In this document: positions 52,530 to 62,068 of the stretch, piece by piece
Numbering within the stretch: position 1 is the stretch's first letter
Layout of the letters: each line of letters opens with the position of its first letter
Source: Mesobacillus foraminis
GTDB taxonomy: Bacteria; Bacillota; Bacilli; Bacillales; Cytobacillaceae
Direction of reading: 5' to 3'
DNA: 64,000 nt
Assembly: GCF_004340465.1 (NCBI RefSeq)
Contig: NZ_SLVV01000011.1
Coordinates: 208,031 to 272,030 of the forward strand
Made by a program: the position numbers and the translations under genes
The notes under the pieces: generated by a model
Databases searched by the model: none
Seen by the model: only the letters and a program-made list of their open reading frames with translations
Told to the model about the DNA's origin: nothing

Positions 52530-53738
52530 ATGGAGATTCTGAGTAAGAAAGAGCCATTGTGGACCAAATCGTTTATTATGCTGATGGTCGGCAACCTGTT
52601 TGTCTTTATGTCATTTCAGATGCTGATCCCAACCCTCCCGCCTTATATCAAATCCATCGGGGCTTCAGGGACCGAGATAGGCCTTGTCACTGCATTGTTT
52701 TCAATCGGGGCGGTTCTCAGCCGTCCGGTCATTGGCTATTTGCTTGAGTACAGGGACAGGAAGCCGCTTGTTCTTCTTGGGGCAGGTGCGCTGCTTGCCA
52801 TCACCCTTTTATATCCGTTATCCCAGATCATCATGATGTTCCTTCTGTTCAGACTCATCCATGGTTTAGCCTGGGGCTGGTCCACCACTGTTACGGGAAC
52901 CGCAGCGGTTGACGTGGTACCGAATTCAAGGCTCGGAGAAGGGATGGGCTATTACGGGCTGTCCATGACAATCGGGATGATCATTGCTCCAAGCCTTGGA
53001 ATCCTGATTTTCCAGGTTACCTCGTTCACTAACCTTATCTATTTTTCTGCTATTCTCGGAGTCATTGCACTGCTGTTGCTAACTACTGTCACTTATCAAA
53101 CTCCTGAAACAGTAAAACGAACGAAAAAAGAAGATTTGAAGTTTACCTATTTTGGGTCCTTTATTGAAAAGTCCAGCTGGTTTCCCGCTCTCGTTACGCT
53201 GCTTGTCTGCCTTGGCTACGGGTCCATTGCTACCTTTATCGTGATTTTTGGAGAAGAGAGAGGAATCAGCCAGATTTTTCTCTTTTATCTGTGCAATGCA
53301 ATCCTTGCCACTGTATCAAGGCCCATTGCCGGCAAATGGTTTGATGAGAAAGGCCCAAAAGGCCTTGTGCTTACTATGATTGTCGTTACGTTTGCAGCGA
53401 TGTGGGTTCTTTCCCTTGCCCATTCAAACTTGACCCTGGCATTGGCGGGTGTCTTGTTTGGAATCGGCTTTGGGACCCTGCTGCCGACTCTCCAATCCTG
53501 GACATTGTCTAAAACGACCCCGAACCGGCGCGGGATTGCCACGGGGATGTATCTATCAGCGATTGATATGGGAATAGGGGTCAGCGGACTGGTGTTTGGA
53601 ATTCTGGCGCAGTTTGTTCAAACAGGTTCATTATTCCAAATATCAAGCATTTTCCTGGTTGCCGCTCTCTTTTTAACCCTGTTTGAAGGGAAAAAAAGTG
53701 CACGGGCCGAAAGCAGGAGACTGCGTAAAGCGCTATAA
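52530..53738 (+). CDS. MFS transporter
   Basis: A 402-residue 12-helix major-facilitator protein. The A-motif after helix 2 is partly seen as GAVLSRPVIGYLLEYRDRKPL; the second half repeats the pattern (ATVSRPIAGKWFDEKGPK). Such proteins are often drug or sugar exporters; the substrate is unknown. The start is odd: AAAGGAG lies directly against the ATG at 52530, and at proper spacing from that site only ATT or CTG codons occur. An upstream ATG at 52503 has no site. Confidence 0.85.
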   Translation: MEILSKKEPLWTKSFIMLMVGNLFVFMSFQMLIPTLPPYIKSIGASGTEIGLVTALFSIGAVLSRPVIGYLLEYRDRKPLVLLGAGALLAITLLYPLSQIIMMFLLFRLIHGLAWGWSTTVTGTAAVDVVPNSRLGEGMGYYGLSMTIGMIIAPSLGILIFQVTSFTNLIYFSAILGVIALLLLTTVTYQTPETVKRTKKEDLKFTYFGSFIEKSSWFPALVTLLVCLGYGSIATFIVIFGEERGISQIFLFYLCNAILATVSRPIAGKWFDEKGPKGLVLTMIVVTFAAMWVLSLAHSNLTLALAGVLFGIGFGTLLPTLQSWTLSKTTPNRRGIATGMYLSAIDMGIGVSGLVFGILAQFVQTGSLFQISSIFLVAALFLTLFEGKKSARAESRRLRKAL

Positions 53739-53760
53739 AGAAACAGTCATGCATGACCAA

Positions 53761-53809
53761 AGAGGCCTGGCAGCCAGAACCCTATTCTGGCTGCCGGCCT
53801 CTTTATTTG
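53761..53809 (+). terminator. Terminator after the MFS gene
   Basis: A long stem, AGAGGCCTGGCAGCCAGAA with TTCTGGCTGCCGGCCTCT and one bulge or mismatch, followed by TTTATTT. Confidence 0.88.
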
Positions 53810-53867
53810 ATTTCTTTTAATAAAAATGAAAAACTAAGAAGTACAATTTGCGTTCTAGGAGGAAGCA

Positions 53868-55040
53868 ATGGAATTTCTTGAGAAAATACAACCTTATTTA
53901 ATAAGTGATGACTTGCATATCCAAAGCTTTGTCCTCGGGGCCCTCACCGATTTCCCCGGCATCCCTGAGGATTGGACAGCCATGCTTTTAAAAGAAGCAA
54001 TGAACAACAAAGAAAAAGAAACTCAGATTCTGGATTACATTGGCAAATTTCCTTTTAATGATCAGGCTGTGGAAGTCCTAGCAGAGGGGATTCGTAAGGC
54101 GGGAGACAATGTAAGGCTGCGTTATCTTCCGCTGCTTCACTCTCTTCAGCCCGAGCTCGCGGTCAGGCACAGGGATCAATTACAAAATTGGGTCAGCAGC
54201 CGTACCTGGGCATTGTACAAAACGCTTCTCAATGGGACGGAAGAAGAGACATGGGAAGAGTACGGTTCCTATTTGGCCAGTTTGGACGAAGCAGCGACTT
54301 TCAATCCTGAATTGTACTTTGGAGCCAAACTGCTTGCCAGGAAGCTGGTGGAAAGCGGCTGGATCGAAGAGTGGGAAATTGACGAAGACCTGGCAGAGGA
54401 TATGAAGGAGGAATTCTTCTCCTTTAAGGGTATTTTTGCTGTTTATATGGCAGGCCAGATGAAGCTTGAAAAGCATATCCCGCTTTTTGCTGAATTGTTG
54501 ACTGGTGAAGACGACCTCCTGATGGAGGAGGCTTCAGATGCCCTGATTTCGTTTCAGAATGATCAAGCGGCTGAAGCGGTGGTTCCTTATCTATCCGGCG
54601 AAGAGCCCTCTGTATATGCCATTTCCGTTTTGAGCAATATTAAAACGCCCCGGGCAGTGGAGCTTCTCCGGGAAGCCTTCCATAAAAATGTGGATGACCG
54701 AGAGCTCCTGATTGAAGCGCTTTGCCAGCAACTCTCTGCTGATGCCAGGCCTGAAATAGAGGAGTACATGGCCGCTCGCCATGAATCTTTCCTGATAGAT
54801 GCCGAACAGACTGTCTATAGCTATTTTAAGATTTTAGGGATGGAACATAAGGAGTTAGGAAAGTGGAAGCGCAAGGCAGATGAAAAGGCCGAGAGTTTTA
54901 AACAGTATTTGCTGGAATCGGCTCAATCGACTTCCAACATCTCCTCAGAAACTCCGTTTATTCAATCACAGAAAATTGGCCGAAATGACCCTTGCCCTTG
55001 CGGCAGCGGGAAGAAATATAAGAAATGCTGCGGTGCCTGA
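53868..55040 (+). CDS. HEAT-like/DUF1186 protein with C-terminal SEC-C motif
   Basis: A 390-residue soluble protein. Most of it is helical repeat (acidic, PBS/HEAT-like: [35 protein letters not shown]). The C-terminus has the zinc-binding SEC-C motif [18 protein letters not shown], first seen in SecA. Function unknown; SEC-C domains often mediate contact with ribosomes or proteins. TAGGAGGAAGC precedes the ATG. The stop codon lies in GGTGCCTGA, which resembles the start of the dispersed repeat. Confidence 0.83.
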   Translation: MEFLEKIQPYLISDDLHIQSFVLGALTDFPGIPEDWTAMLLKEAMNNKEKETQILDYIGKFPFNDQAVEVLAEGIRKAGDNVRLRYLPLLHSLQPELAVRHRDQLQNWVSSRTWALYKTLLNGTEEETWEEYGSYLASLDEAATFNPELYFGAKLLARKLVESGWIEEWEIDEDLAEDMKEEFFSFKGIFAVYMAGQMKLEKHIPLFAELLTGEDDLLMEEASDALISFQNDQAAEAVVPYLSGEEPSVYAISVLSNIKTPRAVELLREAFHKNVDDRELLIEALCQQLSADARPEIEEYMAARHESFLIDAEQTVYSYFKILGMEHKELGKWKRKADEKAESFKQYLLESAQSTSNISSETPFIQSQKIGRNDPCPCGSGKKYKKCCGA

Positions 55041-55169
55041 CTCCTGCTGGATAAATAAGATGCTAAGAATCTGTCATTGATTGATTTTTTCCTTTCGAGT
55101 AGACTGGTTTTAGTATTTGCGGATTTGATTAGCCGGGGGAATAGGCCCTGGTTTTAAGTGAGGATTTTT

Positions 55170-55928
55170 ATGGAAACACGGGAAATGATTTACGATGTTA
55201 TGGATGCCTGCCTCTTAGCAGGGAAAATTATGCTTCAGAGCGGAGCGGAAACATATCGGGTTGAGGATACGATGACACGCATTGCATCCTCTCTCGGTGT
55301 CGAATTGACACATAGCTATGTGACCCCTACGGGCATCGTTTTTTCGGTAGAGGGGACCAGGCCTGCAATGACCAGGCTCATCAGAATTTCCAATCGTACA
55401 ACAGATTTGAAAAAGGTTATGCAGGTCAATGATGTTTCCCGGAGAATAAGCGGAGGTTCAATTGGCCTTGAGGAAGCCTGCAGCCAGCTGAGGGAGATTG
55501 AAAGATCAAGCGAAACGTATGGAATCTGGACCCAGATCATGGCAGCTGCCTTGGCGAGCGGCTGTTTTACGATCATGTTCCTGGGAGGGTGGCCTGATTT
55601 CCTTCCATCCTTAATTGCTGGAGGAGCGGGCTATTACTTTGTGGCATTTTTTCACCGTTTGATTCCGGTAAAATTTTTCGCAGAGTTTGTTGGTGCCGTA
55701 GTGGTTTGCGTGGTTTCGTTAGGATTTATCAGCTTTGGTCTCGGGAATGAATTGGATAAAATCATTATTGGCGCTGTTATGCCGCTGGTCCCCGGCCTTT
55801 TGATTACAAACGCAGTGCGGGATTTGATGGCGGGCCACTTAGTATCCGGGCTTTCGAAAGGTGCTGAGGCCTTTCTGACCGCTTTTGCTATTGGGTCGGG
55901 TGTTGCCGTTGTTTTATCTCTGTTATAA
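55170..55928 (+). CDS. Threonine/serine exporter ThrE, N-terminal half
   Basis: A 252-residue membrane protein (DUF1212/ThrE_1). The N-terminal soluble part has AGKIMLQSGAETYRVEDTM and HSYVTPTGIVFS, followed by about five membrane helices. In Corynebacterium ThrE is one protein; in Firmicutes it is split, with the second part encoded next. ATG at 55170 with GTGAGG upstream; a GTG at 55158 is possible. Confidence 0.9.
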   Translation: METREMIYDVMDACLLAGKIMLQSGAETYRVEDTMTRIASSLGVELTHSYVTPTGIVFSVEGTRPAMTRLIRISNRTTDLKKVMQVNDVSRRISGGSIGLEEACSQLREIERSSETYGIWTQIMAAALASGCFTIMFLGGWPDFLPSLIAGGAGYYFVAFFHRLIPVKFFAEFVGAVVVCVVSLGFISFGLGNELDKIIIGAVMPLVPGLLITNAVRDLMAGHLVSGLSKGAEAFLTAFAIGSGVAVVLSLL

Positions 55929-55946
55929 AGGTCTGGAGGAATAGAG

Positions 55947-56399
55947 ATGGTATTTTTAGAGCAGCTTGTGACAAGTTTTATCGCCTCTGCTGCCTTTGTT
56001 GTTCTGTTTAATGCCCCAAAAGAGGCATTGCTGAAGTGCGGCCTTTCAGGAATGCTGGGATGGATCGTTTATTTCGGCTTGACTTACTCCGGCAGCGGGC
56101 CCATTGCAGGGACTTTAGCGGCATCCTTTCTAATCGCCGTCATCAGTCAGGTTTTTGCCAAACGATACAAGATGCCGATTATTATTTTCAGCGTCGCGGG
56201 AATCATTCCACTTGTTCCCGGCGGCCTGGCTTATGATACGATGAGGAATATTGTCGAGAGCGATTATAATACAGCTGTTGCCCTTGCAGTAAGAGCTTCC
56301 ATGCTTTCGGGTGCGATTGCAGTAGGGCTTGTTTTCTCTGAGGTAATCAATCATGTATTCCGAAAACCGAGCATCAATCCTGGTAAAATGCAGCAGTAA
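55947..56399 (+). CDS. Threonine/serine exporter ThrE, C-terminal half
   Basis: A 150-residue membrane protein (DUF3815/ThrE_2) with four or five helices and the family motif IPLVPGGLAYDTMRNIV. It starts 18 bp after the N-terminal half with GGTCTGGAGG upstream. The two together should form one exporter. Confidence 0.9.
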   Translation: MVFLEQLVTSFIASAAFVVLFNAPKEALLKCGLSGMLGWIVYFGLTYSGSGPIAGTLAASFLIAVISQVFAKRYKMPIIIFSVAGIIPLVPGGLAYDTMRNIVESDYNTAVALAVRASMLSGAIAVGLVFSEVINHVFRKPSINPGKMQQ

Positions 56400-56575
56400 A
56401 AACCTTTTGCCAGCAGAGGCCGCCATTAGACTATTTAATGGTAATTACCGTATATATGGTGTTATTATGTCAAAATTAATGAGATTCAGATCATTTCTCG
56501 GGAAATAGCGACAAAGATTTAACAATATTCATAATGACCTTATTTATTGTCAGATATTCTTTGAGAGTTAACGAA

Positions 56576-56607
56576 GCGCCGATTCAGCTGAATCGGCGCT
56601 TTTTTAT
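56576..56607 (+). terminator. Terminator between the exporter and reductase genes
   Basis: GCGCCGATTCA-GC-TGAATCGGCGC followed by six T residues on the + strand; an A-run is missing on the other side, so it mainly serves the + strand. Confidence 0.88.
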
Positions 56608-56612
56608 TTAAG

Positions 56613-57605
56613 TTAAATCTTTACAACGGTCCTGCCTCGCATCTGTCCTTTTAGGATAGAGGAGAGCGCATCAGGAAGCGAGTCGAGTGTAACCTCCTGT
56701 TTAATACTATTAATCAAAGCCTCTGGCTTAAGGTCGGATCCCATTCTGTCCCACAATACCTTCCTTGTTTTCATTGGGCAATAAACGGAGTCGATGCCAA
56801 GCAGGTTGATGCCGCGCAAAATGAAGGGGAATACCGTCGCCGGAACATCCGTGCCACCGGTTAGGCCACTAACGGCAACAGAACCATTATAGTCCAGTTT
56901 GCTCAGGATGGATGCAAGTGACTTGCCCCCAACAGGGTCGACTGCCCCCGCCCAAACCTGTTTATCCAATGGCCTGAGTTTTTCACCGGACAGGTCACTG
57001 CGTGAGATCACTTCAGCTGCACCAATTTCCTTAAGGTATTCATGTTCGCTTTCTTTCCCGGTACTTGCTACGACGTGATACCCTCTCTTCGCTAGCATGG
57101 CCACAGCGATGCTGCCTACCCCGCCAGTTGCCCCAGTTACGAGAACCTTGCCTTTTTCGGGTGTAAGGCCATTTTCCTCCAGCCGATGAACAGACAGAGC
57201 AGCTGTAAAGCCGGCCGTTCCTAGGACCATGGATTCTTCTAAAGTAAGGCCATCGGGAAGCGGAACAATCCAGTCAGCCGGAATTCTTGCATATTCGCTG
57301 TATCCGCCATAGTGGGAGACGCCAATTTCGTAGCTTGTGGCAATGACGCTGTCTCCTTCTTTAAAGCGTGAATCACTGGAATTGATCACTGTGCCCGCCA
57401 GATCAATGCCAGGTATAAACGGGTAAGAACGGACGATTTTGCCGTCAGGGATACTGGCGAGGCCGTCCTTATAGTTAACACTTGAATAAGCAACCTTGAT
57501 TTCTACCTCGCCTGCCGGTAAATCGGCCATGGTCAGCTCCGTCAATCCCGCAGAAAAATCCTCATCCATTTTGTTTACCATAAACGCCTTAAAAGGCTTG
57601 TCCAT
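56613..57605 (-). CDS. YhdH/AcuI-type quinone oxidoreductase (acrylyl-CoA reductase family)
   Basis: A 330-residue zinc-free medium-chain dehydrogenase. The nucleotide motif VTGATGGVGSIAVAML is near residue 155; the N-terminal region VAYSSVNYKDGLAS and FIPGIDLAGTV are typical of YhdH/YhfP proteins. It may reduce acryloyl-CoA or quinones with NADPH. AAAGGGG precedes the ATG. It is divergent from the molybdoenzyme operon. Confidence 0.87.
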   Translation of the reverse strand: MDKPFKAFMVNKMDEDFSAGLTELTMADLPAGEVEIKVAYSSVNYKDGLASIPDGKIVRSYPFIPGIDLAGTVINSSDSRFKEGDSVIATSYEIGVSHYGGYSEYARIPADWIVPLPDGLTLEESMVLGTAGFTAALSVHRLEENGLTPEKGKVLVTGATGGVGSIAVAMLAKRGYHVVASTGKESEHEYLKEIGAAEVISRSDLSGEKLRPLDKQVWAGAVDPVGGKSLASILSKLDYNGSVAVSGLTGGTDVPATVFPFILRGINLLGIDSVYCPMKTRKVLWDRMGSDLKPEALINSIKQEVTLDSLPDALSSILKGQMRGRTVVKI

Positions 57606-57702
57606 AAAATAACCCCTTTCTATTTCCTACTACTTAAAGTATATGGCAAGTTTTTTTTACCATCCAGCAAATGCTCCTGAAGAAAGAAGAGACTATTTCT
57701 GT

Positions 57703-57718
57703 TGTGACGTATTTCACA
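57703..57718 (+). promoter_or_regulatory. FNR box of the molybdoenzyme operon
   Basis: TGTGA-N6-TCACA, perfect. The -10 candidate TAAAAT at 57740-57745 places the start at 57752 and the box centre at -41.5, an exact class II activator position. A Rex site cannot be excluded by sequence alone. Confidence 0.8.
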
Positions 57719-57739
57719 TACACCCTTTCTTCCTTTTAT

Positions 57740-57745
57740 TAAAAT
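57740..57745 (+). promoter_or_regulatory. Predicted -10 of the molybdoenzyme operon
   Basis: TAAAAT, one mismatch from TATAAT. The 187-base leader that follows (57753-57939) contains the inverted hexamers TGTTTA/TAAACA, without a clear second regulator match. Confidence 0.6.
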
Positions 57746-57939
57746 TTAGATAAAAAGGATGAAAGTCTTCTCGGAAGGGTGGCGTGTAGGTTCCAGCAGT
57801 TATTCGTTCACAAATTTTTAACAAACAGCAGGCGAATTTTTACTATTCACAAAGTGTTTACATTTAAAACATAAACAGACTTTTTGCCGTGTTAAGATTA
57901 CTTTCGAACTCAAGCAATTCTCGTTAGGAGGCACGATTA

Positions 57940-59121
57940 ATGATAAAACTGGAAAAATCCTTTTACTCCAAGGCAAGCATGTATTCTTTCTTTGCAGTTC
58001 TCCTTCTGTTCTTTTCAATGTGGGTGTCTACATCAAATTTTCTTCATATCGATATGGCCTTGCTTGGCTACATGATTTCCTCTTTCATTTTTGCCATTGG
58101 GCTGGGGATCCGCATGAGCTTTTGGCTTTATCGGAAAGCAACCAGCCGGGTGGCGTCGAGAAGCACCGAGAACCTGTTCGATATAGAACGGTTAAAGCGC
58201 AGTGCTAAATCCATTTTCAGAACATTGATTGATAATATCATTCTGCAGAAGTTCATTTTCAGGCGCGGGATTTACCGGGGCATTCAGCACATTATGATTT
58301 CCTGGGGCTGCCTCATTTCCTTCGGGGTTACCTTTGGGCTGACGTTCGGCTGGTTCCGTTTTGATTTGATTGATCCTGAAACATATCAGGTTGTTGTTTT
58401 TAATATCCCGACCATGACAATGGCCGCACACGGATTGTTTGCGGAGCTGGTTTATAACGCGTTGAATATCGGTGCAATCATGGTGATGATCGGTGTCTGC
58501 ATGGCGCTTTACCGGAGGCTGACAAACTACGATGTCAAAGTAACCCAGCGTTTTGAGTTTGATATCCTGCCTCTGCTGATTTTATTGGCTGTAACAGCTA
58601 CCGGTTTATTTCTGACCATTTCCTATACGTTCCTTGATGGCTGGATGCACCATTATATGTCGCTGACTCATCAGGTAACAGTTGTCATTATGCTGATGTA
58701 TTTCCCATTCGGGAAGCTGTTCCACGTGCCTATCAGGCCGCTCGCAGCAGCTGTGCCTATGAGCTATCAGGAAATCGTTAAAGTGGACACGAAAGCATGC
58801 AAAGGCTGCGGTCAGCCTTACAGCAACGATGACCAGATTGCCGACGTCCAGGCGATACTGAAGGCTCAAGACATTGATTTCAAGCTGGCAGACGGAACGT
58901 ATCTGTCGGATTATTGTACAGGATGCCGCCGGCGCATCCGTGTGATGAAACAAATGAATATGGAGGCTCCTATGGGGGACCCGTATGGCCCGGTCAATAC
59001 GAACAATGGCATCCATATTTCAGGCTTCGGCAAAAAACGGTCGGAAGAATTTTATGGAATGGATAAAAAGGCAAGGGAAGATTCAAAGGAGGAAAATGAG
59101 CATGAGCCAGTTTCTCGTTAA
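57940..59121 (+). CDS. NarI/DsrM-like membrane cytochrome subunit with two CxxC motifs
   Basis: A 393-residue membrane protein. An N-terminal pair of helices (residues 15-70) is followed by four helices resembling the cytochrome-b fold of NarI and DsrM. His residues suited to heme b are in IQHIMISWG, MAAHGLFAEL, GWMHHYMSLTHQ and KLFHVPIRP. The C-terminal cytoplasmic part has Cys287/Cys290 (CKGC) and Cys326/Cys329 (CTGC), which could bind a metal or cluster. It probably passes electrons from menaquinol to the next subunits. AGGAGG precedes the ATG; first gene after the FNR box. Confidence 0.78.
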   Translation: MIKLEKSFYSKASMYSFFAVLLLFFSMWVSTSNFLHIDMALLGYMISSFIFAIGLGIRMSFWLYRKATSRVASRSTENLFDIERLKRSAKSIFRTLIDNIILQKFIFRRGIYRGIQHIMISWGCLISFGVTFGLTFGWFRFDLIDPETYQVVVFNIPTMTMAAHGLFAELVYNALNIGAIMVMIGVCMALYRRLTNYDVKVTQRFEFDILPLLILLAVTATGLFLTISYTFLDGWMHHYMSLTHQVTVVIMLMYFPFGKLFHVPIRPLAAAVPMSYQEIVKVDTKACKGCGQPYSNDDQIADVQAILKAQDIDFKLADGTYLSDYCTGCRRRIRVMKQMNMEAPMGDPYGPVNTNNGIHISGFGKKRSEEFYGMDKKAREDSKEENEHEPVSR

Positions 59122-61231
59122 AGAAGGCGTCAAAAACCAAATCCGCAAAGGTGAAAAATTGATCACAACTCATTGCTGCTACTGCGGGATGCAATGCGGG
59201 ATGCATATCCGCGTCAATGAAAAAACCAACAAGGTTGTCGGTGTCGAGCCGCGTTATGACTGGGTGCTGACCCGAGGGAAGATGTGCCCCAAAGGGGTTA
59301 CTGCTTACCAGACAGTAGACCATCCGGACAGGATTAAACGCCCTTTGATTAAAAAGAATGGCCAGTTTGTTGAATCCTCCTGGGAGGAAGCGCTGGATTT
59401 AATCGAAAGGAAATTTAAAGAGATTCAATCTTCCTGCGGGAAAGATGCAGTGGGTGTTTATGGCGGGGTTTCCATGACCAATGAAAAATGCTATCTTGTC
59501 GGAAAATATGCACGTGTCGGACTTGGAACGCGATATATCGACTATAACGGACGTTATTGCATGAGCTCGGCCGCTGGCGGTTTCAACAAAACGCTGGGAA
59601 TGGACAGAGGATCAACGCTGCCATGGACGGAGCTTGAGCATTCAGACTGCTTCTTCATGTCGGGAACAAATACGGCAGAATGCCATCCAACCAGCATTCA
59701 GTGGTTTTGGAAGGCGAAGGACAAGGGAGCGAAGCTAATTGTGGCCGACCCCCGAGAAACGCCAACTGCCCGAGTGGCAGATGTCCACCTGGATTTGCTG
59801 CCCGGAACTGATTCAGCTCTTGCCAACGGGATCATGCATCTGTTAATCAAGCATGATTATGTAGACTATCAATATGTGGAGGAACGCTGCAATAACTTTG
59901 CAGAATTGAAGGAAATGACAGCGAAATTCACTCCTGAAGTGACCTCTAAAATTACTGGTGTCAGTGTAGAAAAAATTCTGAAGGCGGCCCACATCTTTGG
60001 CAAGTCACCCCGCTCAGTGGTGATGTTTGCAAGGGGAGTAGAGCAGCAGAGAAAAGGCGTCGACAATGTGAGTCTGTATACATCCATGGCATTGTTAAGA
60101 GGACAGATTGGGAAATTTGCTTCCGGGGTTGCCACTTTCACAGGCCAGGGAAATGGCCAGGGAGGACGGGAACATGGACAAAAGGCAGATGCACTTCCGG
60201 GCTATCGAAAAATTGCTGTCCCTGAACACAGAGAGTACATTGCCGGAGTGTGGGGCATAAAACCGGAAGAACTGCCGATGGAGGGTGTTTCTGCCTACGA
60301 AATGTTTGATCTGATGAAGAACAAGACAATCCGGGGAATGCATGTAATTTGCTCCAACCCTGTTGTATCTTCTCCTAATATTAACCATGTAACAGAAGCG
60401 ATGAAAGAACTGGACTTCCTTGTTGTAAATGATTTCTTCCTTTCCGAAACAGCGGAATTCGCGGATGTTGTCCTTCCCGCAACAACCTGGGCTGAGGATG
60501 AAGGAACAACGACTAATATTGAAGGACGGATTATCCGCATCCGCAAAGTGGTGGAACCTCTGGGAGAGTCGAAGCCTGACTGGGAAATCCTGAAGCTGAT
60601 TGCAGAGAGAATGGGCAAAGGGAAGCATTTTCAATACAATGAACCGAGAGAAATTTTTGACGAGTTGCGAATTGCTTCCAAAGGCGGAAAGGCAGATTAC
60701 TACGGTGTCACCTATGAAAAAATCGACGAACTTGATGGAATGTTCTGGCCTGTCCCCGAATTGGATCATCAAGGGACACCGACCGTCTTTAAGGAGAAAT
60801 TTGCCACTGATGACGGACGTGCCAATTTAGCTGCCATCGATTGGGAGGAGCCGGCTGAAGTTCCGAGCAGGGAATTTCCTCTCTGGCTTACAACTGGCCG
60901 TGTTGTTTTCCATTATTTATCCGGCAACCAAACGAGACGGGTAGACTTCTTAATGGAACAATGTCCGGAACCATATATCGAGATTCATCCTGAGCTTGGC
61001 AGCGCTTATCAGCTGGAAAATAACGAGAGAGTAAAGATCTCCACTCCTCGTGGAGAAATGACTGCTCCAGTCCGTTTTACGAAAGCAATCAGGAATGATA
61101 CTTTGTTTGTTCCTTACCACTGGGGCAAGGAACTTTCCATAAACCAATTGACGAATCCTGCATTGGATCCAATTTCACGGATGCCTGAATTTAAGGTTTG
61201 TGCAGTTAAGCTAGAAAAACTTGCAAAATAG
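59102..61231 (+). CDS. Molybdopterin oxidoreductase, Nas/Nap-like catalytic subunit
   Basis: A 709-residue Mo-bisMGD enzyme. The N-terminal [4Fe-4S] ligands are Cys25, Cys28, Cys32 and Cys62. The probable Mo ligand is Cys153 in NGRYCMSSAAGG, as in Nap/Nas nitrate reductases rather than Sec/Cys formate dehydrogenases. Also seen: GQGNGQGGREHGQKAD, SNPVVSSPN and the C-terminal LTTGRVVFHYLSGNQTRR. There is no Tat signal, so it works in the cytoplasm. Nitrate is the likeliest substrate but is not proven. ATG at 59102 with GGAGG upstream, overlapping the previous gene by 20 bp. Confidence 0.88.
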   Translation: MSQFLVKEGVKNQIRKGEKLITTHCCYCGMQCGMHIRVNEKTNKVVGVEPRYDWVLTRGKMCPKGVTAYQTVDHPDRIKRPLIKKNGQFVESSWEEALDLIERKFKEIQSSCGKDAVGVYGGVSMTNEKCYLVGKYARVGLGTRYIDYNGRYCMSSAAGGFNKTLGMDRGSTLPWTELEHSDCFFMSGTNTAECHPTSIQWFWKAKDKGAKLIVADPRETPTARVADVHLDLLPGTDSALANGIMHLLIKHDYVDYQYVEERCNNFAELKEMTAKFTPEVTSKITGVSVEKILKAAHIFGKSPRSVVMFARGVEQQRKGVDNVSLYTSMALLRGQIGKFASGVATFTGQGNGQGGREHGQKADALPGYRKIAVPEHREYIAGVWGIKPEELPMEGVSAYEMFDLMKNKTIRGMHVICSNPVVSSPNINHVTEAMKELDFLVVNDFFLSETAEFADVVLPATTWAEDEGTTTNIEGRIIRIRKVVEPLGESKPDWEILKLIAERMGKGKHFQYNEPREIFDELRIASKGGKADYYGVTYEKIDELDGMFWPVPELDHQGTPTVFKEKFATDDGRANLAAIDWEEPAEVPSREFPLWLTTGRVVFHYLSGNQTRRVDFLMEQCPEPYIEIHPELGSAYQLENNERVKISTPRGEMTAPVRFTKAIRNDTLFVPYHWGKELSINQLTNPALDPISRMPEFKVCAVKLEKLAK

Positions 61232-61313
61232 GAAAAGGCGGATGAAATGGTGCTCGTCCTAAAAACGAGTTTCCCAGAATACCACCATCGCTTTCCAAGG
61301 AGGAACGGCTAAT

Positions 61314-61865
61314 ATGAATAAAATAATGTATTTGGAATTTGAGCGCTGTATTGGATGCCGTGCCTGTCAGGCTGCATGCCGTGAGTGTGGGGACCATGAT
61401 GCAAAGGAACGGAACTATGTTGAGTATGTTGACTTTACGGAATCCCGGCAGACCTTCCCCATGCTTTGCATGCAGTGTAAAGATCCGGCCTGTGCCCGTG
61501 TCTGCCCGGCTAATGCCATCCAAATCACTGATGAAGGTGTCGTTCTTTCTGCAATGGAAGAAAAGTGCATCGGCTGCCGGAACTGTACCTTTGGCTGCCC
61601 ATTCGGCATCCCGAAGTTCGACTTTGAATCCAATAAAATGTATAAATGCGATATGTGCTATGACAGAACAAAGGACGATATTGCTCCAATGTGTGCATCT
61701 GTCTGCCCAAGTGAAGCTATTCGCTTCATCGATTTTGATGAAATGCAGCAATTAAGAAGAAGGCGTACACAAATGAACCTTGTGGAGGGCAAGAAACCGC
61801 AGGAAGGAAACAAGTGGGAGTACGTTCCGGAATTTTTCGGAGTATATACCGACTCTCAGCGATAG
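61314..61865 (+). CDS. Four-cluster ferredoxin-like electron transfer subunit
   Basis: A 183-residue DmsB/HycB-type protein with four Cys groups, each suited to a [4Fe-4S] cluster: CIGCRACQAAC, CMQCKDPACARVCP, CIGCRNCTFGCP and CDMCYD with CASVCP. No signal peptide, so it is cytoplasmic. It probably links the membrane cytochrome to the molybdoenzyme. AAGGAGGAACGG precedes the ATG. Confidence 0.9.
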   Translation: MNKIMYLEFERCIGCRACQAACRECGDHDAKERNYVEYVDFTESRQTFPMLCMQCKDPACARVCPANAIQITDEGVVLSAMEEKCIGCRNCTFGCPFGIPKFDFESNKMYKCDMCYDRTKDDIAPMCASVCPSEAIRFIDFDEMQQLRRRRTQMNLVEGKKPQEGNKWEYVPEFFGVYTDSQR

Positions 61866-61866
61866 A

Positions 61867-61892
61867 ACTGGAACGAGTTTTAAAGTTCCAGT
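61867..61892 (+). repeat. Inverted repeat after the ferredoxin gene
   Basis: ACTGGAAC and GTTCCAGT around a 10-base loop. No T-run follows, so it may be an mRNA stability element rather than a terminator. The rest of the 203-bp gap to the next gene shows nothing recognisable. Confidence 0.45.
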
Positions 61893-62068
61893 CAATATGG
61901 AGCGGGCATAAGTTTTTTGGCTCTGCTCTTCTCTTGCTCCTGTGCCAGTCTTTTAGGAAGAACGCCCCAGTTTTTGAATATTGGAGGCTTATATCAGGAC
62001 GGGTTAGGTAATAGTTAAATAAGCGTAATCGGAATCAGGAGCCAATAAAACAGAAGGGGTGCATCAAT

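Noticed and set aside
56400..56575. Short peptide gene starting MSKLMRFRSF
   Set aside because: Thirteen codons with no ribosome binding site.
58985..59101. 39-residue extension of the molybdoenzyme
   Set aside because: It overlaps the membrane-subunit gene; the ribosome binding site supports the start at 59102.
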